Shown piece after piece: positions 43,398-52,228 of a stretch of 64,000 nt of DNA (its first letter is position 1; each line of letters begins with the position of its first letter). A program made the translations under genes and the position numbers. The stretch covers positions 1,116,001-1,180,000 of the forward strand of contig NZ_JACHYB010000002.1 of assembly GCF_014192515.1 (NCBI RefSeq). The letters are read 5' to 3'. The DNA is from Microbacter margulisiae (GTDB lineage: Bacteria; Bacteroidota; Bacteroidia; Bacteroidales; Paludibacteraceae). The notes below the pieces were generated by a model that was not told where the DNA came from, did no database searches, and saw only the letters and a list, made by a program, of their open reading frames with translations.

Positions 43398-44228
43398 TTA
43401 TTGTATATGTTTTGCCGCTTTTTTCAGGGCGTAAGTCTTGTCATAAAGGAACTTACCAAATATTTTCGGATCCTTAAAACGGTTTTGTTCTTCGACCGAA
43501 ATAGGTTCTCCTATCCGTAACCGGATAACTTTACCTTTTTTATTCACCACCTCCCTTGAGATAAACATCGACCTGATGATAGGATGAATAAGGCCTGTCA
43601 ATAAAAAAAACCAACTGTTATGCCCGTAAAAATAAATAGGGATAATAGGAACTTTTGCCTTCTGAATAAACTTTACAGAAGACAATTGCCATTCTCTGTC
43701 TCTTATTTTAAGGCGCTTATCGATATGCGAAACTTGTCCTGAGGGAAAGAAAAAAAGAGGATGACCTTCATCCAGCCATTTTCTTGCAACTCGTAATCCG
43801 GGAAGACTCGACCGGTTACTTGTGTTTTTTTGAAATGGATTTACAGGAATAAAGTAAGGAGAAAGTGGCTTTATAAAGCTTAGAAAAAAATTAGTCAATC
43901 CCTTAATGTCAGGTCTTACATCACGAAGAATCCGAATTATTGACATCCCGTCATATGTTCCGTAAGGATGATTTGAAACTGTTACAAATCTTTCGTTATC
44001 AATAAAATAGTGTATATTTTCCGGATTTTCGACAAAAGTATCTACGCCAAACGACCTAAAAATCTCATCTAAAAATTCATGATCATTGTAACTCTTACTT
44101 TGTGCAAGCAGACTTACAGAGTAAATTTTTTCCTGTGCAGTAATTTTGTAAATGATCCTGGCTATTTTTCTTCCCCACTTTTTTTCAAAAAACGGTGAGA
44201 CCTGACAAAATTCATCAAAACTAATCAC
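43398..44228 (-). CDS. Lysophospholipid acyltransferase family protein (PlsC-like)
   Basis: 276 aa. The catalytic acyltransferase block is VSNHPYGTYDGM, with H87 and D93 (an H-x5-D spacing shared by the Bacteroidota and haemolysin-type subgroup, rather than the classic H-x4-D). The acceptor-binding block is FFFPSGQVSH (about 159-168). Hydrophobic residues suggest peripheral inner-membrane association. It probably transfers an acyl chain to a lysophospholipid or an amino-lipid precursor; the acceptor is not decided by the sequence. It follows the Lrp-type regulator gene by 6 bp on the same strand. Confidence 0.85.
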   Translation of the reverse strand: MISFDEFCQVSPFFEKKWGRKIARIIYKITAQEKIYSVSLLAQSKSYNDHEFLDEIFRSFGVDTFVENPENIHYFIDNERFVTVSNHPYGTYDGMSIIRILRDVRPDIKGLTNFFLSFIKPLSPYFIPVNPFQKNTSNRSSLPGLRVARKWLDEGHPLFFFPSGQVSHIDKRLKIRDREWQLSSVKFIQKAKVPIIPIYFYGHNSWFFLLTGLIHPIIRSMFISREVVNKKGKVIRLRIGEPISVEEQNRFKDPKIFGKFLYDKTYALKKAAKHIQ

Positions 44229-44234
44229 GCACCT

Positions 44235-44729
44235 TTAATTTTTATCCTGTTCCGTATTTACCTCTTCTCCAAACACTGACAATTGTCTTCTGAAAATTTC
44301 CTCTAAAGAAAGCTGAAAGGTTTCAGTATTTGCAACCCCCGGAATAACAGCCAATTTATCCAGCAATAATCTTAGTAAATGACGGTTATCCTTAGCATAA
44401 ATTTTTATGAACATAGCATATTTTCCGGTTGTATAATGACACTCGACAACTTCGGGTATTTCCTTTATATGATTTACAACATCTTGAAATTCAACATTGC
44501 TTTTCAGTACAATTCCTATGTAGGCACATGTCTGATAACCTACTTTATATTGATCTATTACAAATTCAGAGCTACGTATAACACCTTGTTGCATTAGTTT
44601 TTGAACCCTTTGATGAATAGCAGCACCCGATACGTTACATTCACGTGCAATTTCCAGAAAAGGAGTTCTTGCATTCTGCGATATGAAATGCAATATCTTT
44701 TTATCTAGTTTATCCAAAACATGTCCCAT
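44235..44729 (-). CDS. Lrp/AsnC-family transcription regulator
   Basis: 164 aa. The N-terminal winged helix-turn-helix (residues 5-55: LDKLDKKILHFISQNARTPFLEIARECNVSGAAIHQRVQKLMQQGVI) is followed by the RAM ligand-binding domain (about 70-150: YIGIVLKSNVEFQDVVNHIKEIPEVVECHYTTGKYAMFIKI). Members respond to amino acids and form octamers. It is 6 bp upstream of the acyltransferase, so both sit in one operon. The DNA targets cannot be told from here. Confidence 0.93.
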   Translation of the reverse strand: MGHVLDKLDKKILHFISQNARTPFLEIARECNVSGAAIHQRVQKLMQQGVIRSSEFVIDQYKVGYQTCAYIGIVLKSNVEFQDVVNHIKEIPEVVECHYTTGKYAMFIKIYAKDNRHLLRLLLDKLAVIPGVANTETFQLSLEEIFRRQLSVFGEEVNTEQDKN

Positions 44730-44999
44730 AGCTTATTGTTTAAGTTTCTTGCAAATGTACTCTTTTTTACGAATAAAACAATATGGGATAACCATTTATG
44801 ATTCAAAATACTATAATTTACCGCCAAAAAAATCAAGTTGAAAATACTGTTGATTAGTTGTTATTAATTTGAGATATCTTTTTCATCAGAGTACTTGTTT
44901 TTGTTGCATATTTTCTTAAGCGAGCAATCAAATTTTTTTCCAAAAAGAGTTTTCAAAACTTATTCTGATTTCATCCACCCCTTTTTGAACTTACAGCAA

Positions 45000-45030
45000 T
45001 TGTAAAGAGGTAATTTTCTTGTTAACTTTG
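45000..45030 (+). promoter_or_regulatory. nadA promoter
   Basis: TTG at 45000-45002, 20 bp, then TAACTTTG at 45023-45030 is a near-ideal Bacteroidota -33/-7 pair. Transcription should begin near 45036, giving a nadA leader of about 180 nt, long enough for RNA-based control. Confidence 0.65.
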
Positions 45031-45045
45031 TACTTTATGAATATC

Positions 45046-45175
45046 TTGTTGATAACTTCATTGTCTCGTAAAAATAAATATTTTACAGTCATCAAAACCT
45101 GTTGATTTCTTCTTCAAAAATATATTTCTTTCATGAAATCACCTTTCTTTGAAAAGTTATCAGCATTATCAACAA
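45046..45175 (+). promoter_or_regulatory. Complementary elements in the nadA leader, possible regulatory RNA
   Basis: TTGTTGATAA (45046-45055) can pair perfectly over 10 bp with TTATCAACAA (45166-45175). Part of the same element, TGATAACTT (45051-45059 by position), can instead pair over 9 bp with AAGTTATCA (45154-45162). The two pairings share bases and exclude each other, as in attenuators and riboswitches. The 9-mers also resemble DnaA boxes, which is discussed separately. Confidence 0.4.
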
Positions 45176-45216
45176 TATATCATCATCAGAAACAAGTAAG
45201 ACTTTAGATTTAAAAT

Positions 45217-46203
45217 ATGAATATAAAAAATAGTTGGTTGATAAATGGATTTGCGGATGAACATATTGACGATTCAATTGATCTGGTGAGTGAAATAAAT
45301 CGATTGAAACAAGAAAAGAATGCTGTCATTTTAGCACACTATTACCAAAAGGATGAAATTCAGGATATTGCTGATGTTGTTGGCGATAGTTTGGCTTTAG
45401 CTCAACAGGCAACTCAATTAGAGGCTGATGTATTCGTGATGTCTGGTGTGCATTTTATGGCTGAAACAGTCAAAATTCTAAATCCATCCAAAAAAGTTTT
45501 GCTACCTGATATGCATGCAGGTTGTTCTTTAGCCGAAAGTTGTCCATATGACGATTTTAAGCTCTTTGTTGAGGCTCATCCTGATCATAAGGTAATTTCT
45601 TACGTCAATACCTCTGCGGCTGTAAAAACGCTTACTGACGTTGTGGTAACTTCAAGTAATGCCAGGCAGATTGTAGAAAGCTTTCCCAAAGATGAAAAAT
45701 TGATTTTTGCTCCTGATAGAAATTTAGGAAACTATATAAATAGCGTCACAGGACGCAATATGCTTTTATGGGACGGCGCCTGCCATGTCCATGAACAATT
45801 TTCATTGGAGAAGATTTTAGATCTGAAAAATCAATATCCACAGGCTAAAATTTTAGCACATCCCGAATGTCAGCGTGTTGTTTTAAACGTTGCTGATTAC
45901 ATCGGATCGACACTTGCTCTTCTGAATTATTCAAAAACATCCGATGCAACTCAATTTATCGTAGCCACTGAGAGCGGGATTCTTCATGAAATGAAAAAAG
46001 CATCTCCGCAAAAGGAGTTTATTCCTGCTCCTCCTTTGGACAGTACTTGCGGATGTAATGACTGTAACTTTATGAAAATGAATACACTAAAAAAAATGTA
46101 TTTATGTTTGAAAAATGAATTTCCTTTTATTGAGATTGATGAAACGGTTCGCTTAAAAGCAGAAAAACCTATTCGTAAAATGTTAGAAATGAGCAAAAAA
46201 TGA
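45217..46203 (+). CDS. nadA: Quinolinate synthase
   Basis: 328 aa. The three-fold pseudo-symmetric NadA pattern is visible: ILAHYYQKDEIQDIADVVGDSLALAQQA, MSGVHFMAETVKILNPSKKVLLPDMHAGCSLAESCPYD, and HPECQR. The C-terminal DSTCGCNDCNFMKMNTL supplies the last cluster cysteine. The enzyme condenses iminoaspartate with dihydroxyacetone phosphate to quinolinate in de novo NAD synthesis, using a [4Fe-4S] cluster held by three cysteines. nadB and nadC are not adjacent. The promoter and an unusual leader lie upstream. Confidence 0.97.
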   Translation: MNIKNSWLINGFADEHIDDSIDLVSEINRLKQEKNAVILAHYYQKDEIQDIADVVGDSLALAQQATQLEADVFVMSGVHFMAETVKILNPSKKVLLPDMHAGCSLAESCPYDDFKLFVEAHPDHKVISYVNTSAAVKTLTDVVVTSSNARQIVESFPKDEKLIFAPDRNLGNYINSVTGRNMLLWDGACHVHEQFSLEKILDLKNQYPQAKILAHPECQRVVLNVADYIGSTLALLNYSKTSDATQFIVATESGILHEMKKASPQKEFIPAPPLDSTCGCNDCNFMKMNTLKKMYLCLKNEFPFIEIDETVRLKAEKPIRKMLEMSKK

Positions 46204-46295
46204 AAGTATGAGAAGGACATGTAAAGTACATTTATGAATATCATAATCTTGACATGTAAGCTCCATATTTCCTTTAACAATGAAATTTTTATCGT

Positions 46296-46943
46296 ATGAA
46301 AAGTAAAACTATATTTTTGATTGCCACTATTTTTTTTCTGCATTTTGGTATGGCAGAAAGCCAAACACTGGATGCTCGATGGCTTCACGCGATTAACACA
46401 CACACAACTCCATTTCTCAATAGCAGTAGTACCTTTTTATCCAATACGACTCCTTATGTGTCAGTCGGTCTCCCGGTTGTTTTGCTTGGAGTTGGATATT
46501 TAAGTAATGACGAATCACTAACAGAAGGCGGATGGTACATGGGTTCTTCGTTAGTAATATCAAGCTTTTTTACATTAGCTACGAAGTATGCTGTTGATAG
46601 ACCGCGTCCTTATGTTTCCTATCCGGGTTATATTCATCCTCGTGGGTTGGAAGGTAGTCCTTCGTTTCCGTCAGGACATACTTCTTTGGCTTTCAGTACA
46701 GCTACTTCGTTAAGTATGTATTGTCCAAAATGGTATGTTATTGTTCCTTCTTTTACATGGGCTGCTGCAGTGGGATATAGCCGTATGAACGAAGGAGTGC
46801 ATTATCCATCGGATGTATTGGTTGGCGCTGTTTTTGGAGCTGGGAGTGCTTGGTTGACTTTTAAATTGAATAAATGGCTCAACAAACCTGTTCAACGTGT
46901 GTCACATCATACTTTGAGATGGTTTCATCATGCAGATAAATAA
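46296..46943 (+). CDS. PAP2-family membrane phosphatase
   Basis: 215 aa with a signal peptide (residues 1-22, MAESQ). The three-part phosphatase signature is complete: KYAVDRPRPY, SFPSGHTS and SRMNEGVHYPSDV. Several hydrophobic segments surround it, so it is probably a periplasm-facing membrane enzyme acting on undecaprenyl pyrophosphate, phosphatidic acid or a lipid A phosphate. The substrate cannot be chosen from the sequence. It lies 92 bp after nadA and converges with the U32 gene across a 9-bp gap. Confidence 0.9.
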   Translation: MKSKTIFLIATIFFLHFGMAESQTLDARWLHAINTHTTPFLNSSSTFLSNTTPYVSVGLPVVLLGVGYLSNDESLTEGGWYMGSSLVISSFFTLATKYAVDRPRPYVSYPGYIHPRGLEGSPSFPSGHTSLAFSTATSLSMYCPKWYVIVPSFTWAAAVGYSRMNEGVHYPSDVLVGAVFGAGSAWLTFKLNKWLNKPVQRVSHHTLRWFHHADK

Positions 46944-46952
46944 AAATATTGA

Positions 46953-48206
46953 CTATTTTTTTCCCGGAATGACGTCGATCCATTTATAGATTTTGTCGTT
47001 ACGATGTACTTTTTCAGCGACAGGAAGAGAAAAATAGGTACCTTTTTTTGCCGATTCCACAGGTTGCAAATCGACTCTGATTTCATTTACTTTTTCAAGC
47101 TGGCTTCCTGTTGTTGCGCCAACGAACAGTAATTCGTCTCCTATGTTGACTTCGTTTGTTTCTATAACGCATTCGGCAACACCAATTTGATTAAAATAAT
47201 TGGTAACTTTACCAATGTAGAGTTTTCGCTTGGTGGCTTCAGAACCATAATTTTTACTCCATTCACCCAACCGTTGTCCTAAATAATATCCATTCCAAAA
47301 GCCTCTGTTGAAAACTTGCTTGAGACGCCTGTCCCATTCTGCAATTTTTTCATCTGTGAATGAATTGTCCAAATAAGCAATTATTGCTTCTTTATAGCAG
47401 GAGGCAACTGTTCTTACATATTCGGCGCTGCGTGCTCTTCCTTCTATTTTGAAAACAGTAACGCCGGCATCAATCATTTTATTGAGGAAATGGATTGTTT
47501 TCAGATCTTTAGGAGACATAATGTATTCATTATCTATCTCTAATTCAATATCTGAATCTTTGTCCTTTACCGTATAGCCTCTGCGACAAACCTGCATACA
47601 TTCGCCCCGGTTAGCGGAAGCATTCATTTCATGAAGACTTAAATAGCATTTTCCAGACACGGCCATGCAAAGTGCACCATGGGCAAACATTTCAATTCGG
47701 ACATGCTGATTATTTTTTCCTCTTATATTTTCATTGATAATTTGCTGATGGATAGCAGAAACCTGATCTAAATTAAGTTCCCTCGCTAAAACAACGACAG
47801 TGGCAAATTGTGCATAGAATTTTAATGCATCGATATTTGAAATGTTTAACTGAGTTGAAAGATGAACTTCCAGTCCGATCTGATTGGCATATTGCATGGC
47901 TGCAATGTCCGATGCTATGATAGCTGACACACCCGATTCTTTTGCTTTATCAGCGATCTTATGCATAAGCGAGATATCCTTATCATAAAGGACGGTATTT
48001 AAAGTCAGGTAGCTTTTAATGCCATTCTCTTTGCAAATAGATACAATCGTACTTAAATCATTTATGGTAAAGTTATTGGATGAGCGTGAACGCATATTGA
48101 GGTTTTCTATTCCAAAATAGATGGAATCGGCGCCTCCTTGTATGGCTGCCGTAAGTGATTCCCAGGAACCAACAGGAGCCATTATTTCAAAATCAGATAA
48201 TTGCAT
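46953..48206 (-). CDS. U32-family (TrhP/YegQ-like) protein, probable tRNA U34 hydroxylation factor
   Basis: 417 aa. The U32 signature is present in FAHGALCMAVSGKCYLSLHEMNASANRGECMQVCRRGY, whose cysteines probably bind an iron-sulfur cluster. The N-terminal TIM-barrel begins IMAPVGSWESLTAAIQGGADSIYFG. Members once called collagenase-like peptidases are now known in E. coli (TrhP) and B. subtilis to support prephenate-dependent 5-hydroxyuridine formation at wobble U34 of tRNA. The neighbour MnmA, 29 bp upstream on the same strand, also modifies U34, which supports that role over proteolysis. Confidence 0.88.
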   Translation of the reverse strand: MQLSDFEIMAPVGSWESLTAAIQGGADSIYFGIENLNMRSRSSNNFTINDLSTIVSICKENGIKSYLTLNTVLYDKDISLMHKIADKAKESGVSAIIASDIAAMQYANQIGLEVHLSTQLNISNIDALKFYAQFATVVVLARELNLDQVSAIHQQIINENIRGKNNQHVRIEMFAHGALCMAVSGKCYLSLHEMNASANRGECMQVCRRGYTVKDKDSDIELEIDNEYIMSPKDLKTIHFLNKMIDAGVTVFKIEGRARSAEYVRTVASCYKEAIIAYLDNSFTDEKIAEWDRRLKQVFNRGFWNGYYLGQRLGEWSKNYGSEATKRKLYIGKVTNYFNQIGVAECVIETNEVNIGDELLFVGATTGSQLEKVNEIRVDLQPVESAKKGTYFSLPVAEKVHRNDKIYKWIDVIPGKK

Positions 48207-48234
48207 AAGCTATATTTTCATTTTTGTAAGTGAG

Positions 48235-49302
48235 TTATTCTATAATCATCCCGCTTCCCAAACAAAGGCGCGAATCGCTGTCATAAATAACTCCGAATTG
48301 TCCGGCTGCAATGCCTTGAATTTTTTCTTCCGATTGAATCCGAAAAATATCATTTATTTTTTTCAATTTTCCTCTGGTAAATTCCGGAGTGTGACGAATC
48401 TTAAATGTAATCTCTTTTTCATCCTGAAAATCTCCCCAGATATCTTCGGTTATATATTGGAATCCTCGTAGATTAATTGTTTTTCCATATTGTGTTTCAG
48501 GATCATATCCGTTTGAAACATATAGAATATTTTCCTCTGGATTTTTTTTCACTACAAACCAGGGACCTCCGCTTAATCCCAAGCCTTTTCGTTGACCGAT
48601 GGTGTGAAACCAGTATCCTTTGTGCTTACCTACAATCCGTCCGGTTTCAAGCTCTACGATCAATCCTTCTTTTTCTCCCAGATAACGACGGATAAAATCA
48701 TTGTAATTGATTTTTCCAAGGAAACAAATTCCCTGGCTGTCTTTACGTTGTGCACTTGGAAGTTGCGCAGCTACTGCAATTTCACGCACTTCCTTTTTTT
48801 GAAGATGGCCGATAGGAAACATTAGTTTACTTACCTGCAAGTAATTAATCTGTCCTAAAAAATAAGTTTGATCTTTTACATGGTCTGCTGCCGTTGAAAG
48901 ATAGGTTTTATCATTGATAATGGTGGTGGTGGCATAATGTCCAGTAGCTATTTTATCAAATTCTTTTCCCCATTTTTGTTCAAATGATCCGAACTTAATC
49001 AGCTTGTTACACATCATGTCTGGATTTGGAGTCAGGCCGCGTTTTACAGCATCAATAGTATAGCTGACTACATTTTCCCAATATTCTTCATGTAGCGAAA
49101 CAATTTCAAAGCGGCAACCATATTTTTTTGCTATAAACGATGTAATTTCAATGTCTTCCTCAGATGGGCAGTCAACAAATCCGTCTTTTTCTTCCATCCC
49201 GATTTGGATATAGAAGATGGTGGGGTCATATCCTGCTTCTTTTAGCAAATGAACCATTACTGAACTGTCAACGCCTCCTGAAACTAAAGCCGCAATATTC
49301 AT
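48235..49302 (-). CDS. mnmA: tRNA-specific 2-thiouridylase
   Basis: 355 aa. The PP-loop is [16 protein letters not shown] (SGGVDSS at 8-14). The catalytic cysteines are C98 in [13 protein letters not shown] and C193 in SQGICFLGK. The C-terminal blocks [18 protein letters not shown] and [12 protein letters not shown] are typical. It thiolates U34 of tRNAs for Lys, Glu and Gln, acting with the MnmEG pathway; mnmG is in this same window. A minus-strand -7 box TACTTTTG at 49390-49397 lies upstream, leaving a leader of about 80 nt. Confidence 0.97.
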   Translation of the reverse strand: MNIAALVSGGVDSSVMVHLLKEAGYDPTIFYIQIGMEEKDGFVDCPSEEDIEITSFIAKKYGCRFEIVSLHEEYWENVVSYTIDAVKRGLTPNPDMMCNKLIKFGSFEQKWGKEFDKIATGHYATTTIINDKTYLSTAADHVKDQTYFLGQINYLQVSKLMFPIGHLQKKEVREIAVAAQLPSAQRKDSQGICFLGKINYNDFIRRYLGEKEGLIVELETGRIVGKHKGYWFHTIGQRKGLGLSGGPWFVVKKNPEENILYVSNGYDPETQYGKTINLRGFQYITEDIWGDFQDEKEITFKIRHTPEFTRGKLKKINDIFRIQSEEKIQGIAAGQFGVIYDSDSRLCLGSGMIIE

Positions 49303-49389
49303 GAATAATTGATATCTATTTCTATTTTATTGATTTTAAGTAATATAATTCCTTATGAAAAATAGCTGGAATCTATATTTTTGAATTTG

Positions 49390-49397
49390 CAAAAGTA
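49390..49397 (-). promoter_or_regulatory. -7 box for mnmA-U32 operon
   Basis: Minus-strand TACTTTTG matches TAnnTTTG and lies 88 bp before the mnmA start codon. The right-hand part of this 282-bp gap (49303-49584) leads into lemA; there a TATCTTTA string near 49410 is a one-mismatch candidate for the plus-strand promoter. Confidence 0.45.
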
Positions 49398-49584
49398 CGG
49401 AAAAAAGCTGTATCTTTACCATCCGTTCTGTATCTCAATCTATTATCATAAATAGCATGAATGTAAAATAAATGATCAAAAAATAGGTATCGTGACATTT
49501 ATGGTAGGCGAGGGGACGAATTATTATGCGATACAAATTCAATAAGCACATTCTGTTTTAATCAAATCATTAAAGTATACTCAC

Positions 49585-50175
49585 ATGAAAAAGGGAGTCG
49601 TAGCATTAGTAATCGTAGTTGCTGTCTTGGCAATATTTGTGTTTTGGAGTATTGGTACCTACAACAACCTGGTTTCTCAGGATGAAGCTGTTAAATCACA
49701 ATGGGGAAATGTTGAAAACGTATACCAAAGGCGTGCTGATTTGATCCCGAACCTGGTGGCAACAGTAAAAGGATATGCAACACATGAAGAAAAAACATTG
49801 ACTGAAGTTGTCGAAGCACGTGCTAAAGCTACCCAGATTACAATTGATCCTTCCAAATTGAACGCGACAAATGTGGCTGCATTCGAAAAAGCCCAATCGG
49901 GTTTATCCAGTGCTTTATCCCGTTTGATGGTAACAGTGGAACGGTATCCTGATTTGAAAGCAAATCAGAATTTTTTAGATTTGCAATCGCAGTTGGAAGG
50001 AACCGAAAACCGTATTGCTGTTGAACGTCGAAAATACAATGAAGTAGCACAGCAATTCAACACGCAGATTCGTAGTTTCCCAGCTAATATGGTTGCCGGT
50101 CTTGGTAATTTCCAGGCAAAAGGCTATTTCACAGCTACGCAGGAAGCTCAAACCGCGCCTGTTGTTAAATTTTAG
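49585..50175 (+). CDS. lemA: LemA-family membrane protein
   Basis: 196 aa. One N-terminal hydrophobic helix (about 5-24) is followed by the LemA domain: YNNLVSQDEAVKSQWGNVENVYQRRADLIPNLVATVKGYATHE, long helices to residue 150, and the ending RSFPANMVAGLGNFQAKGYF. LemA proteins are common in Bacteroidota and form a helical bundle; their biochemical role is not settled. The two TPM-domain genes follow closely (32 bp and 4 bp gaps), a conserved three-gene arrangement suggesting a joint role in envelope maintenance. Confidence 0.95.
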   Translation: MKKGVVALVIVVAVLAIFVFWSIGTYNNLVSQDEAVKSQWGNVENVYQRRADLIPNLVATVKGYATHEEKTLTEVVEARAKATQITIDPSKLNATNVAAFEKAQSGLSSALSRLMVTVERYPDLKANQNFLDLQSQLEGTENRIAVERRKYNEVAQQFNTQIRSFPANMVAGLGNFQAKGYFTATQEAQTAPVVKF

Positions 50176-50207
50176 ACTGTTCTCAAATCATATAAAATGA
50201 TGAAAAC

Positions 50208-50645
50208 ATGGATGTAAGTCATTTCTTTTCAAAAGATCAGCAGGATGCTATTCTGAATGCAATCGTCGAAGCGGAGTTGAATACATCTGGCGAAATTAGG
50301 GTACATATTGAATCTTATTGCAATGGTGATCCCTTGAAACGTGCTGTTTCATTATTCCATTCTCTTGGCATGCATAAAACAAAACTGCATAATGGTGTGT
50401 TGTTTTACATAGCCTTGAAAAGTCATAAATTGGCAATAATAGGAGATACGGCGATTCATCACCATGTCAGCCAGTCGTTTTGGGATGAACAATCGGCAAA
50501 TATGATGAAATTATTTGCTGAAAATCATTATACTGAAGCTTTGATAGCTTCCATTTTAGCTACAGGTGAAAAATTAAAAGAACATTTTCCTCATCAGGAA
50601 TCGGACGTGAACGAACTCCCTGACGAAATTTCTTTCGGTTCCTAA
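50208..50645 (+). CDS. TPM-domain protein, short cytoplasmic form
   Basis: 145 aa without signal peptide or membrane helix. The TPM fold is seen in IVEAELNTSGEIRVHIESYC, KTKLHNGVLFYIALKSHKLAIIGDTAIHHHVSQSFWDE and YTEALIASILATGEKLKEHFP. TPM domains in plants and bacteria have phosphatase-like or photosystem-repair roles, none proven for this branch. It is the middle gene of the lemA operon. Confidence 0.88.
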   Translation: MDVSHFFSKDQQDAILNAIVEAELNTSGEIRVHIESYCNGDPLKRAVSLFHSLGMHKTKLHNGVLFYIALKSHKLAIIGDTAIHHHVSQSFWDEQSANMMKLFAENHYTEALIASILATGEKLKEHFPHQESDVNELPDEISFGS

Positions 50646-50649
50646 TCGC

Positions 50650-51447
50650 ATGAATTTTATGAAATATACATTCCCAAAAAGAATATTGTTCTTGTTTTTG
50701 TTCACAGGAATAGTTATGTCTGTTTTTGCTCAGTCTGATTTTCCCAAACGTCCCGAACCACCCCGTTTGGTAAACGATTTGGCCGGCATATTTACACCTG
50801 AACAAGCTTCGTATCTGGAGAAAAAACTGGTTAATTACAACGATTCTACCTCTACTCAGATAGCTATTGTCACCATGAACAACCTGTATGGCTATGATAT
50901 AACCGATTTTACGGATCAGTTGGCTCAAAAATGGGGCGTTGGTCGTAAGGGAATTGATAATGGCTTAATGATCCTCATAAAACCAAAAACATCGGATTCA
51001 GATCGCGGTTATGTAAGAATCTCGGTAGGCTATGGACTGGAACCTACAATTACAGACGCTATCTCTTCGCAGTTAATTCACCAGATAATGATTCCTGCAT
51101 TTGAACAAAACCAATATTTTCAAGGGGTTGATTCTGCTACAAATGTCATTATCGGGTTATGTTCGGGTCTTTATAAGGCAAGCCCGCTGAAAGCTAAAAA
51201 AAATGACTCCTCAGAATTGGTGATTTTGTTGATCATGTTGATTGTCTTTTTCATCTCTTTCCTAAGACGTAATCATTTCCATCATTTCGGCAGCTCCGGA
51301 ACGAGTGGGGGAGCCCCATTCATCTTCTTTCCTGGCTTTTTTGGCTCTGGAGGCGATTCCGGCTTTGGTGGTGGTAGCGACGGTGGCGGCTTCGGAGGCT
51401 TTGGTGGCGGAGGCTTTGGTGGTGGAGGAGCAAGCGGAAGCTGGTAA
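50650..51447 (+). CDS. TPM-domain membrane protein with Gly-rich tail
   Basis: 265 aa. A signal peptide (residues about 1-28, VFAQ) is followed by a periplasmic TPM domain (about 38-175: VNDLAGIFTPEQASYLEKKLVNYNDSTSTQIAIVTMNNLYGYD and RGYVRISVGYGLEPTITDA), one membrane helix (about 183-200) and a glycine/serine/phenylalanine-rich C-terminus (residues 215-265) ending GGGGASGSW. That YgcG-like layout is typical. It is the last gene of the lemA operon, 4 bp after the short TPM gene; the Gly-rich tail probably lies in the cytoplasm. Confidence 0.9.
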   Translation: MNFMKYTFPKRILFLFLFTGIVMSVFAQSDFPKRPEPPRLVNDLAGIFTPEQASYLEKKLVNYNDSTSTQIAIVTMNNLYGYDITDFTDQLAQKWGVGRKGIDNGLMILIKPKTSDSDRGYVRISVGYGLEPTITDAISSQLIHQIMIPAFEQNQYFQGVDSATNVIIGLCSGLYKASPLKAKKNDSSELVILLIMLIVFFISFLRRNHFHHFGSSGTSGGAPFIFFPGFFGSGGDSGFGGGSDGGGFGGFGGGGFGGGGASGSW

Positions 51448-51481
51448 CCTTCCTGTTCCTCTTTTGCTCAGCAAATCATGG

Positions 51482-52228
51482 TTATTTCCTTTCTAAGTAA
51501 CCTGCAACATTCAGAAAATTCAGAAAGAACTGTTTGCCGGCTTTATGATAATCTGCCCATAGATTCTTAAAATCATCTTGGTATTGGTTCTTGTCAATAG
51601 TTTTAAAATCAACTATATCTTCCATCCATTGTCCAAATAGAGATTGGGTTAATTCAATGTGCCCCTGGATTCCGTAGCTGTTATTGCCAACTTTTACCAA
51701 TTGATTTATACATCCGTTTCCTTTCCCTAAAAGCTGCATTGAATCTGTTGTCACAACTGTCTCTCCATGCAAATGAAAGATCGGAAACTCGTCATCGATT
51801 GCCTGCAAAAGGGGATCATTTTTGCAGGCTTCGGATAGCTTTATTTTAAAAAACTCTTCCTGGCTCTTTCTGAATCCGATCTCTTTTTCTTTGCATTGAA
51901 TGACGCTTCCTCCTGCAGCTTTTACCAGTGTTTGTAACCCCAGACACACCCCAAGATAAGGTATTTCTGCCGCTAATGTATCTTTAATCGTTATGAGTTC
52001 CTGAATCATAACATCTGTTGCATCGTTAGCACTGCTTGGCCCGCCCATCACTATGATGGCTCCAAAATTTGTCGTTGGCGGAAGATTTTCTTTCTTTTCA
52101 AGGTCAGCAACCTGATATGGAATGGAGTTTTCTTTTAATAATTCTTCAAAAAGACCTGCCGACTCAGCAGTAGCATTTTGAATAATCAAAACGGGTTTAT
52201 TATTCGATGCGGCCATGATATTGTTCAT
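51482..52228 (-). CDS. Class I glutamine amidotransferase-like protein
   Basis: 248 aa from the first Met; a Met at 52216 is an alternative. The class I GATase triad is visible: the nucleophile cysteine in YLGVCLGLQTLV and the histidine/glutamate in YGIQGHIELTQ, with FHLHGETVV carrying another conserved histidine. Such stand-alone GMP-synthase-like domains are often of unknown substrate and may hydrolyse gamma-glutamyl compounds. Its start overlaps the end of the upstream deaminase gene by up to 29 bp, so the two are translationally coupled; a purine-related role is possible. Confidence 0.85.
   Translation of the reverse strand: MNNIMAASNNKPVLIIQNATAESAGLFEELLKENSIPYQVADLEKKENLPPTTNFGAIIVMGGPSSANDATDVMIQELITIKDTLAAEIPYLGVCLGLQTLVKAAGGSVIQCKEKEIGFRKSQEEFFKIKLSEACKNDPLLQAIDDEFPIFHLHGETVVTTDSMQLLGKGNGCINQLVKVGNNSYGIQGHIELTQSLFGQWMEDIVDFKTIDKNQYQDDFKNLWADYHKAGKQFFLNFLNVAGYLERK

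Larger units (their letters stand above)
44730..45216. other. Long intergenic region with the nadA promoter and leader
   Basis: 487 bp, very AT-rich, no coding frame. The right part carries the nadA promoter (45000-45030) and a leader of about 180 nt with complementary elements (45046-45175). The left part (44730-44990) presumably holds the promoter of the divergent lrp-type gene, for which I see no convincing -7 box. Confidence 0.6.

Noticed and set aside
45047..45174. DnaA-box-like TTATCAACA (two) and TTATCAGCA strings as a replication origin
   Set aside because: They deviate from TTATCCACA, lie inside the probable nadA leader where RNA pairing explains them, and no dnaA or unwinding-element pattern is adjacent. 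Proximity to parS (16 kb) keeps it from being excluded entirely.
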